A DNA stretch of 64,000 bases, taken from the NCBI GenBank assembly GCA_050246915.1, contig JBFWVD010000010.1, forward strand, positions 25,722-89,721. Direction: 5' to 3'. Both the position numbers and the translations under genes were made by a program. The DNA is from JBFWVD01 sp050246915. GTDB lineage: Bacteria; Actinomycetota; Acidimicrobiia; Acidimicrobiales; Ilumatobacteraceae. Positions 57,826-64,000 of the stretch are shown here, piece by piece (the first letter of the stretch is position 1; the number at the start of each line of letters is the position of its first letter). The notes beneath the pieces were generated by a model. That model made no database searches. It was not told where the DNA came from and was given only the letters and a program-made list of their open reading frames with translations.

Positions 57826-58286
57826 CGCTTCGCCATCTTGGTGAAGTCCCAACTGACGATCTTGTCGGGCACTACTCGCAGCCACGCGTGACCGCCATCT
57901 GCGTAGAAGGTGTCACTGCCCATGTACTTGCGGGCGAACAGCAACTCCGGTTCGGCCAGCTGTGGGTCGGGTGCCGAGGTGCGAGGCACCTCACCCACCT
58001 GCTCGACCCGCCCGTTGATCTCGACGCCCTGCAACTCGAAGAAGTCGATACCCCCATCGACCACGATGCAGATCCGGGGATCGCGAGCGAGGTTCACCCA
58101 TCGCTGGCTCTTGACCACGGAGTTGAGCCAGATGTTCGACCCGTCCCACACGAACCACAGTGGAGAGACATGGGGCTCGCCGTTGGCTCCAGACGACCCG
58201 GCATGGCAGGTGCGAGCCGAGCGCAGGAACGCATCGATTTCGTCGGGTGTCATGGCGATCTTGCGGCCCTTGCGTTGTTCCTTCAT
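57822..58286 (-). CDS. Pyridoxamine 5'-phosphate oxidase-like (PPOX/F420) protein
   Basis: 154 residues: MTPDEIDAFLRSARTCHAGSSGANGEPHVSPLWFVWDGSNIWL (core GEPHVSPLWFVWDGSNIWL), KSQRWVNLARDPRICIVVDGG, a split-barrel flavin/F420-binding fold. Reduces or oxidises small molecules with F420 or FMN. ATG 58286 preferred over upstream frame. Its TGA overlaps the thiolase start (ATGA), so both are made together. Confidence 0.85.
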   Translation of the reverse strand: MKEQRKGRKIAMTPDEIDAFLRSARTCHAGSSGANGEPHVSPLWFVWDGSNIWLNSVVKSQRWVNLARDPRICIVVDGGIDFFELQGVEINGRVEQVGEVPRTSAPDPQLAEPELLFARKYMGSDTFYADGGHAWLRVVPDKIVSWDFTKMAKR

Positions 58287-58419
58287 GGCGACCCCCTGGC
58301 AACCGGTGCACGTGATGGCACGATGGGGTTTACCGTGCCGACCGGCACCCAGGCCAATCTTCGTCACTGTGTACCCGACGGTCAGCCGGCGTGCACCCAC
58401 CGGGAAGGACCCTCATCGC

Positions 58420-59502
58420 ATGGCTACCTCACCTCCAGGCGGACTGCTCGATGGACTGCGCGTCGTGGACCTGTCGCTGTGGCAGCCGGGCAACGCAGCG
58501 ACGCAGTTGTTGGCCGACCTCGGTGCCGACGTACTCAAGGTCGAGCCGCCCACGGGGGATCGCATGCGACCCCAAGGCGGCCAGTTCACGAACTTCAATG
58601 GCCACAAACGCAGTGCCGCGCTCGATCTCAAGAACCCGGACGATCGTCAACGATTATTGACATGGGTCGCCGAGGCGGAGGTGGTGGTCGAGAACTACCG
58701 ACCAGGAGTGCTCGATCGCTTGGGTATCGGGTTCGATCAGCTGCGAGCGGTCAACCCTTCGATCGTGCTGTGCTCGATCACCGGGTTCGGCCAGGACGGA
58801 CCGCTGGTGAATGTGGCCGGGCACGATCACAACTATCAGGCGTACGCCGGCAGCTTCACGTTCCACGACGATGATGAACCGACCCCGGCATCATTGCTGC
58901 TCGCCGATCAGTCAGCCGGTCTCGGCGCCGCGTTCACCATCCTTGCCGCGGTGATGTGTGCGCGTCGTACGGGCGAGGCGGAGCACATCGACCTGTCGAT
59001 GACAGCGCTGTTGTGTGCGTGGGTGGCGCCCTATGGCCCGCTCGATGCGCACACGCCCGGCTCGCGTTCACGATCGGAACTGCCGGCCATGGGAGTGTTC
59101 CGCACCAGTGATGAGCGTTGGATCGAGGTGGGCGTGTACTCCGAGGACCATCTGTGGGACGGTCTCGTCGCCGCCGTCGGGCTCGAGGAGTTCGTGGGCA
59201 TCGACATCGATGGGCGTGCGGCGCGAGCGGCCGAGCTGCGCGCCGCATTGGCGGCCCGATTCGCCAAACGCACCCGCGACGAGTTGGTGGACGATCTAGG
59301 AGGTCGTGGACTTCCGATCGCCCCGGTGCTCACCCGCAACGAGATGATGGACCATCCATTCGTGATCCATCGAGGCGTCCTCGTCGTGGACGATGACGGT
59401 CGACGGCGCATGGGGCATCCGTTCCGCTATCGGGAACATCCGGCGCGCGACCCTGGCCTGGCCCCGTCGCTCGACGAGCACGGCCGTGTGGGCTTCGGCT
59501 GA
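58420..59502 (+). CDS. Class III CoA transferase
   Basis: 360 residues: LDGLRVVDLSLWQPGNAATQLLADLGADVLKVEPP (core TQLLADLGADVLKVEPP), LDLKNPDDRQRLL, SITGFGQDGP and catalytic Asp in AEHIDLSMTALL. AAGGA precedes ATG 58420. It carries an exact dispersed palindrome at 58646-58661, here read in another frame (R-Q-R-L-L-T). Divergent from the PPOX gene. Confidence 0.91.
   Translation: MATSPPGGLLDGLRVVDLSLWQPGNAATQLLADLGADVLKVEPPTGDRMRPQGGQFTNFNGHKRSAALDLKNPDDRQRLLTWVAEAEVVVENYRPGVLDRLGIGFDQLRAVNPSIVLCSITGFGQDGPLVNVAGHDHNYQAYAGSFTFHDDDEPTPASLLLADQSAGLGAAFTILAAVMCARRTGEAEHIDLSMTALLCAWVAPYGPLDAHTPGSRSRSELPAMGVFRTSDERWIEVGVYSEDHLWDGLVAAVGLEEFVGIDIDGRAARAAELRAALAARFAKRTRDELVDDLGGRGLPIAPVLTRNEMMDHPFVIHRGVLVVDDDGRRRMGHPFRYREHPARDPGLAPSLDEHGRVGFG
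58646..58661. repeat. Dispersed palindrome copy, exact
   Basis: GTCAACGATTATTGAC inside the CoA-transferase gene. Unlike the other exact copies its reading frame gives R-Q-R-L-L-T. Confidence 0.65.
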
Positions 59503-59583
59503 GCGACCGAGTCACCGGACCATGTCGACCGGGTGATTCGCCGAGCCACTCGGGCGTGCAACGATGCCCACGGGGGTTCAGCA

Positions 59584-60528
59584 ATGAGAGCAGTGAAGAA
59601 CAACGGGGCCGGCCCCGTCACCGTGGTCGACGTGGACGAACCGGACGGGGACGGCGAGATCATCGAGGTGCGGTCGGTCAGCATCTGCGCGTCCGACTTC
59701 CTGTATCGACAATGGGGGAGTGAGCAGATCGCTGGCCACGAGATCGCCGGCGTCCGTTCCGACGGCACACCGGTGGCGGTCGAGGCGATCTTCGGGTGCG
59801 GTACCTGCGATCTGTGTCTGCAGGGCAACTACAACCTGTGCGCCATGTGCTCGGTGGACGTGCTCGGTATGTCGGTGCCCGGTGGCATGAGCCAGTACTT
59901 CCGGGCCCCGTCTCGTGCGCTGATCCCGCTGCCCGATGGGCTACCGGCCGAGAACGCGGCCCTGGTCGAACCCGCCTCGGTGGCATGGCACTCCATCGCA
60001 TCCACCGGCGTCGGGCCTGACACCCGTGTCGCCGTGGTCGGCGCCGGGGCCATTGGCATCCTCACGGTGCTGGCCGCACATGCACACGGTGCCACTGATG
60101 TTGCGCTGGTGTCGCGACATCCTCATCAGCGCGAACTCGGCGAGGAGCTCGGGGCGGTCGAACCGAGCAGCAACTACGACATCGTCATCGAGACCGCCGG
60201 CAGCCACAGCGGTCTGCTCCGGGCCATCGAGTTGTCGCGTCCTCGTGGCACCGTCGGTATCGTCGGTGTGTACCCGCCCGAGATGCCGTGGCCGGGTCAG
60301 GAGTTCTTCGTCAAGGAGGTCCGCGCTGCTCCATCGATCGGCTACTGCGGCGGCCCCCACGGCCGGCGAGAGTTCGCCCATGTGGCCGATCTTCTGGCAT
60401 CACGCCCCGAACTGGTGGACCGACTCATCACCCATCGCTTCGGTATCGACGACGCACCCGCGGCGTTCGAAGCAGCCAGCAATCGTTCAGCCGGTACGTT
60501 TCGCGTCGTGGTGCATCCCAACGGCTGA
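59584..60528 (+). CDS. Zinc-dependent alcohol dehydrogenase (MDR)
   Basis: 314 residues. Catalytic zinc ligands in SICASD and GHEIAG; the structural four-Cys site is complete: FGCGTCDLCLQGNYNLC. Nucleotide fold VVGAGAIGILTVLAA. Shorter than typical (about 340-350) because a middle stretch is compact. Oxidises an alcohol or polyol with NAD(P). ATG 59584 (MRAVKNNGAG). Downstream gap (60529-60781) carries a strong hairpin. Confidence 0.9.
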   Translation: MRAVKNNGAGPVTVVDVDEPDGDGEIIEVRSVSICASDFLYRQWGSEQIAGHEIAGVRSDGTPVAVEAIFGCGTCDLCLQGNYNLCAMCSVDVLGMSVPGGMSQYFRAPSRALIPLPDGLPAENAALVEPASVAWHSIASTGVGPDTRVAVVGAGAIGILTVLAAHAHGATDVALVSRHPHQRELGEELGAVEPSSNYDIVIETAGSHSGLLRAIELSRPRGTVGIVGVYPPEMPWPGQEFFVKEVRAAPSIGYCGGPHGRREFAHVADLLASRPELVDRLITHRFGIDDAPAAFEAASNRSAGTFRVVVHPNG

Positions 60529-60535
60529 CCCGGAT

Positions 60536-60567
60536 CGGTGAACGTCAAAAACGGTTGACGTTCACCG
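60536..60567. terminator. Perfect 13-bp hairpin after alcohol dehydrogenase
   Basis: CGGTGAACGTCAA, loop AAACGG, TTGACGTTCACCG: 13 bp, no mismatch, starting 8 bp after the dehydrogenase stop. Could be a terminator (no T run) or an operator; arms contain GTCAA/TTGAC as in the dispersed element, with a different centre. The rest of 60529-60781 holds no clear gene. Confidence 0.6.
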
Positions 60568-60781
60568 CCGGGCATCTCCGAACCCGCCATCCGTCGTCAT
60601 GACCTCGGGTATCCGACGAGGCCACTGCCACGCCATGGTGGCGCAGACCGTCGAGGCGTTCTGGTCTGGAATTCCTCGTCAACAACGCCCTGATCACTGG
60701 TCGGGTTCCGAGCGCGGTTGGTGACGGCATCGCGTCGACGCATACGGTTGTCGGCACGCTCACAACAGTTCAGGGGGAACC

Positions 60782-61996
60782 GTGTACGACGTCATGCGGG
60801 GTGTGAAGGTCGTCGAAGTTGCCGAACACACGTTCGTGCCTGCTTCGGCCATGTTGCTGGCCGAGTGGGGCGCCGACGTGATCAAGGTAGAGCGCGTCGA
60901 CGCCGGTGGCGACGCGTCGCGCAATATGAAGGCGGTCCTTCGCCCCGGCCTGAAGGCCAACCCGTTCTTCGAAGCCGCCAATCGGGGCAAGCGCGGGCTC
61001 GGCCTCGACCTCACCAAAGCCGAGGGCCGAGCGGTGCTCTATCAACTGGTGGCCGAAGCCGACGTGTTCATCACCAACATGCGCGACGACGCGAGGGTGA
61101 AGCTCGGTATCGAACCCGACGATCTGTTCAAGGTGAACCCGAAGCTCATCTACGCGAGCGGTACCGGCTACGGGAAGCAGGGTCCGATCGCGTCGGCTCG
61201 CGGGTTCGATCTGCCGTCGTCATGGACGCGTTCGGGCTCGGCCTACAACCAGACACCGCGGAACGGCATCGATCCGCCTCCGATGCAGCCGGGCTCTGTC
61301 GGTGATCTGTGTGGCGGCGCCACGCTGGCCGGTGCCATCGCGGCGGCGTTGTTCCGCCGCGAGCGCACGGGCAAGGGCGCGGTGATCGACCACTCGCTGT
61401 ACCTCATCGGTATCTACATCATGAGCCAATCGATCATCGCTGCTTCGATGGGTGGCGAAGGCCCAGGCCGCGCCCCGAAGCGAACCGAGGCACCCGACCC
61501 CTTGGGCAACTGGTACAAGACCAAGGATGAGCGTTGGTTGCTGATGATGCTGCTGTATCCGCAGTGGTGGGAGGACTTCGCCCGCCACATCGGCAAGGAG
61601 GAATGGATCACCGACCCGCGCTTTGCCACCGATGCGGCCCGTGGTGTCAACAATCTCGAGATGATCCGCGAGCTCGACGCGGTGTTCGCCACCAAGACGC
61701 TGGCGGAGTGGGAAGAGCAGTTCTCCACGTTGCAAGGCGTGTGGTCCCCGGCCAAGAGCCCGGCCGAGGTCGTGAACGATCCGCAGGCACTCGAGAACGG
61801 GTACGTGACCCGGGTCGACATGGCCAACGGTGATCACTACATGGCCGGCGCCGGACCGGCGCAGTTCGACCGTCGACCCGTCGGCGCGTTGAAGGCCGCA
61901 CCGGGCCATGGTGAGCACACCGATGCAGTCCTGCGCGAACTGGGCATCACCGATGATCAGATCGCCGGTATGAAGGCCGCAGGGCTCATCGTGTGA
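60782..61996 (+). CDS. Class III CoA transferase
   Basis: 404 residues: VKVVEVAEHTFVPASAMLLAEWGADVIKVERV (core AMLLAEWGADVIKVERV), LGLDLTKAEGRAV, YASGTGYGKQGP and catalytic Asp in AVIDHSLYLIG. Formyl-CoA transferase/racemase-like; substrate unknown. GTG 60782 with CAGGGGGAA ribosome site. Next gene, a hydroxyacid-type dehydrogenase, lies 99 bp downstream. Confidence 0.92.
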   Translation: MYDVMRGVKVVEVAEHTFVPASAMLLAEWGADVIKVERVDAGGDASRNMKAVLRPGLKANPFFEAANRGKRGLGLDLTKAEGRAVLYQLVAEADVFITNMRDDARVKLGIEPDDLFKVNPKLIYASGTGYGKQGPIASARGFDLPSSWTRSGSAYNQTPRNGIDPPPMQPGSVGDLCGGATLAGAIAAALFRRERTGKGAVIDHSLYLIGIYIMSQSIIAASMGGEGPGRAPKRTEAPDPLGNWYKTKDERWLLMMLLYPQWWEDFARHIGKEEWITDPRFATDAARGVNNLEMIRELDAVFATKTLAEWEEQFSTLQGVWSPAKSPAEVVNDPQALENGYVTRVDMANGDHYMAGAGPAQFDRRPVGALKAAPGHGEHTDAVLRELGITDDQIAGMKAAGLIV

Positions 61997-62095
61997 GCGC
62001 CTCGCCCGCCATTGAGGCTGAGCCGAACGTCGACTGCGCCGATGCCAGAAGGCCATCCGATATCTGGCCCGAGGCGGGCGTGGGAGGATGCGCCG

Positions 62096-62938
62096 ATGAC
62101 TGATCAGGCGCGTTCGGAGCGGGTTGGTTTCGTCGGCGTCGGCAACCAGGGCGGCCCCATGGCGATGCGAATTGCGCTCGCCGGCCTCCCGCTCACGGTG
62201 TGGGCCCGCAGGCCAGAGGCGCTCGACGAGTACGTCGACGCCGGTGTGGACCGGGCACCGGATCTTCGGGGGCTGGCCCAGCGGTGTCAATTGGTGGCGG
62301 TGTGCGTGACGACCGATGCCGACGTTCTCGACGTGTGTCTCGGGGAAGCAGGGCTCGTCACCAACATGTCCCCGGGCTCGTCGCTGTGCATCCACAGCAC
62401 CGCGCATCCCGGCACCATCGCGACGGTGCACGCCGCATCGACCGAGCGTGGTGTCCGGCTGCTCGATGCTCCGGTCAGCGGAGGCAACGCCGGGGCGAAG
62501 GCGGGGACCATGGCCATCATGTGCGGCGGCGCAGTTGACGATCTCGATCGGTGGCGGCCGGTGTTCGCAACCTATGCGCGCAGCGTCGAGCTGGTCGGCC
62601 CTGTCGGCGCCGGACAGCTGGCCAAGTTGGTCAACAACGCGCTGTCGTCGGTGACGACGGGTGCGTCGGTGTGGGCGCTGCGATCAGCGGTTGCGCTCGG
62701 CCTCGACCGCGACGCAATGCTGCGCGTGCTCATGGCATCGAGCGGCGCCAGCTTCATGTTGCCGAATGTCCCGACGATGATCGATGTCAGCGCGCAGTTG
62801 GCTGCAGATCGCTATCGCAAGGACCTCGGCCTCTACGAACGGGTTGTGCCCACTGACGATGACGATGGGCGCTCGCTGGTCGCTGCCGCAGAGGCAGCCG
62901 TTGCCACGCTCGAGGCGATCGCGGTGACACAGCGATGA
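62096..62938 (+). CDS. 3-hydroxyisobutyrate-dehydrogenase-family protein
   Basis: 280 residues. NAD loop GFVGVGNQGGPMAMRIALAG, VSGGNAGAKAGTMAIMCGG for substrate, catalytic Lys in AGQLAKLVNNALS, and DRDAMLRVLMASSG. Beta-hydroxyacid dehydrogenase superfamily; oxidises 3-hydroxy acids or reduces a semialdehyde. ATG 62096 (MTDQARSERV) chosen over an upstream frame. Likely transcribed with the CoA transferase. Confidence 0.91.
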   Translation: MTDQARSERVGFVGVGNQGGPMAMRIALAGLPLTVWARRPEALDEYVDAGVDRAPDLRGLAQRCQLVAVCVTTDADVLDVCLGEAGLVTNMSPGSSLCIHSTAHPGTIATVHAASTERGVRLLDAPVSGGNAGAKAGTMAIMCGGAVDDLDRWRPVFATYARSVELVGPVGAGQLAKLVNNALSSVTTGASVWALRSAVALGLDRDAMLRVLMASSGASFMLPNVPTMIDVSAQLAADRYRKDLGLYERVVPTDDDDGRSLVAAAEAAVATLEAIAVTQR

Positions 62939-63037
62939 GGCGGTGACGACCGTCGCTGCGTGATCTACGCAGCCCCTTCGCTGGCCACCGAGCGCCGGCC
63001 TGTAGACGTGTTCGCTCGTAGCCTCACCGCGGTGATC

Positions 63038-63685
63038 TCAGCGTTGGCGCGCCCGGCCGTGGGCTCGTGGCGCCGACAAGAACATCTTCGTAGTGATCAC
63101 GAGAGTATCGAGCAGCTCGTCGCGGTCGAGGAGATGGGGAGCGCGCCTGTGCTGATGCCAGAGTCCTTCGGTCATCATCTGGTAGGCGAGTCCGATGTGC
63201 AGTGGTTCGCCAATGGCAGTGCCTCGTAGGCGGGTCAGTTCGCGTCCGAGGCTCGTCGCTGTGCTGTGTTCGCCCTTGATGCCTTGCTCACGCAGGGCTT
63301 CGGGAACTTGTTGGCGCCACAGCATGCCGAAGGCGCCGAAGCGGTCGAGGTGATCGAGGAGTCCGACGAGCCAGGTTCGGAGGTCGTCTTCGACCCAATC
63401 GTCGGGAATGGCGCGAGCGTTGCGGGCGAGGCGTTGTCCGCCCTCAACGCAGTTGACGCCGATGGCCAACAACACGTCGTGTTTCGATGGGAAGTAGAGG
63501 TAGAACGTGCCGCGCGACACCCCTGCAGCGCTGGCTATGTCCCCCACTCGGGCGCCGTCGAAACCGTGTTCGAGAAACACATCCTTGGCCGCATCGATGA
63601 GCTTGGACCGAGAGCGTGCGGTGCGGGGGCCCGGCTTCCAAGCGACGGCGCGTTCGGTGGGCTGTGGCGGACGGGTCGAGGTCAT
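63038..63685 (-). CDS. TetR-family transcriptional regulator
   Basis: 215 residues. HTH around residue 28-70: KLIDAAKDVFLEHGFDGARVGDIASAAGVSRGTFYLYFPSK (core AGVSRGTFYLYFPSK), followed by an all-helical ligand domain. Downstream of an LLM oxidoreductase gene, 12 bp after its stop on the same strand, so regulator and enzyme form a unit. Target unknown. Confidence 0.9.
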   Translation of the reverse strand: MTSTRPPQPTERAVAWKPGPRTARSRSKLIDAAKDVFLEHGFDGARVGDIASAAGVSRGTFYLYFPSKHDVLLAIGVNCVEGGQRLARNARAIPDDWVEDDLRTWLVGLLDHLDRFGAFGMLWRQQVPEALREQGIKGEHSTATSLGRELTRLRGTAIGEPLHIGLAYQMMTEGLWHQHRRAPHLLDRDELLDTLVITTKMFLSAPRAHGRARQR

Positions 63686-63697
63686 GGTTGTTCGGCT

Positions 63698-64000
63698 TCA
63701 GGTGTTGAAGTGGGACATCACCTCGGAGCGGAACTGGTGGAGTCGTTCGATGAAGTCGGTCGGTGTGTTCCAGTTGGTGCTCATGATCATGTCGGTGAAA
63801 CCCATGTCTTGGTATTGACCGATCAGGTCGATGGTTTCTTCGGGGCTCGCTTGCGCGAGCGTGCCGATGGAGCCGACGTGGCTGAAGGCGTCAGCGAGGC
63901 TCTGGTCGACCTCGCCGAAGCTCAACCCGGCGGTGAAGAACAGCTCGTCGGGGTTCCTCCCAGCCTCGCTCACGTCGCGTCGTATCCGTTCGATCTCGCG
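63698..64000 (-). CDS. LLM-class oxidoreductase, C-terminal part
   Basis: Reads leftward from the window edge, 100 codons visible; the N-terminus is outside. EIERIRRDVSEAGRNPDELFFT, SLADAFSHVGSIGTLAQASPEETIDLIGQYQDMGFTDMIMST (core QASPEETIDLIGQYQDMG) fit the barrel's last strands and helix. Ends SEVMSHFNT. Likely flavin- or F420-dependent. Sits 12 bp upstream of the TetR gene. Confidence 0.82.
   Translation of the reverse strand, partial: REIERIRRDVSEAGRNPDELFFTAGLSFGEVDQSLADAFSHVGSIGTLAQASPEETIDLIGQYQDMGFTDMIMSTNWNTPTDFIERLHQFRSEVMSHFNT

Noticed and set aside
60545..60763. Minus-strand 72-codon frame between alcohol dehydrogenase and CoA transferase
   Set aside because: Begins in no ribosome site, covers the hairpin, and shows no protein-like pattern.

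Overview
The window is high-GC, gene-dense DNA from what looks like an actinobacterium. My best guess is the Acidimicrobiia (Ilumatobacter-like), inferred from gene content only: many acyl-CoA dehydrogenases, class III CoA transferases, SDRs, MaoC-type hydratases, luciferase-like (probably F420- or flavin-dependent) oxidoreductases, DUF983, and frequent GTG/TTG starts with 1-4 bp stop/start overlaps. No rRNA, CRISPR array, prophage or insertion sequence is visible. There are two tRNA genes, Lys(CTT) and His(GTG).

Layout. 1-1.3 kb: N-terminal part of a secreted DUF11-type surface protein (-). 1.4-6.3 kb: MFS exporter, acyl-CoA thioesterase, LLM oxidoreductase, dienoyl-CoA-reductase-like SDR, second thioesterase. 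6.3-14.7 kb: two divergent acyl-CoA catabolic operons. The leftward one holds three acyl-CoA dehydrogenases and an SMP-30 lactonase; the rightward one holds a MaoC-fold protein, an AMP-forming acyl-CoA ligase and an acyl-CoA dehydrogenase. 14.8-16.5 kb: EamA transporter coupled to a small membrane protein carrying a perfect hexanucleotide tandem repeat, then the tRNAs. 16.5-24.1 kb: class III aminotransferase, lipoprotein, membrane proteins, a PAS-GGDEF cyclase, a CapA-like protein and an alpha/beta hydrolase. 24.1-29.4 kb: cytochrome P450 plus ferredoxin opposite a TetR regulator, two NTF2-like proteins, quinone oxidoreductase and acyl-CoA dehydrogenase. 29.4-37.8 kb: DHA2 drug exporter, HDOD protein, an arsenic operon (ArsR-ArsC fusion, aquaglyceroporin, ArsC) with a perfect operator, an orphan solute-binding protein, a CPA antiporter and DUF445. 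37.9-45.8 kb: LLM monooxygenase coupled to a cyclase-family hydrolase, aldolase, D-2-hydroxyacid dehydrogenase, DinB protein, amidase, GlsB-like protein, epoxide-hydrolase-like protein and ABM monooxygenase. 46.2-55 kb: a leftward CoA-ester cluster (three SDRs, MaoC hydratase, double-length CoA transferase, second CoA transferase, thioesterase). 55-64 kb: quinone oxidoreductase, remnant of an LLM gene, DUF35-thiolase fusion, PPOX protein, two CoA transferases, zinc alcohol dehydrogenase, 3-hydroxyisobutyrate-type dehydrogenase, TetR regulator and the C-terminal part of another LLM oxidoreductase.

Together the genes outline activation of acids to CoA thioesters (ligase, CoA transferases), desaturation, hydration, oxidation, thiolytic or retro-aldol cleavage, and release by thioesterases, fed by P450 and flavin monooxygenases. 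This fits catabolism of lipids, terpenoids, steroids or xenobiotics; the substrate cannot be named from sequence.

The most unusual signal is a dispersed palindrome, GTCAA-N6-TTGAC, present exactly five times and in several near-matches. Most copies lie inside coding sequence. In five unrelated proteins the element falls in the same reading frame, encodes S/P-T-x-V/I-D, and uses A/T-ending codons that stand out from the GC-rich surroundings. This points to selection on the DNA itself, such as a site for a dimeric DNA-binding protein.
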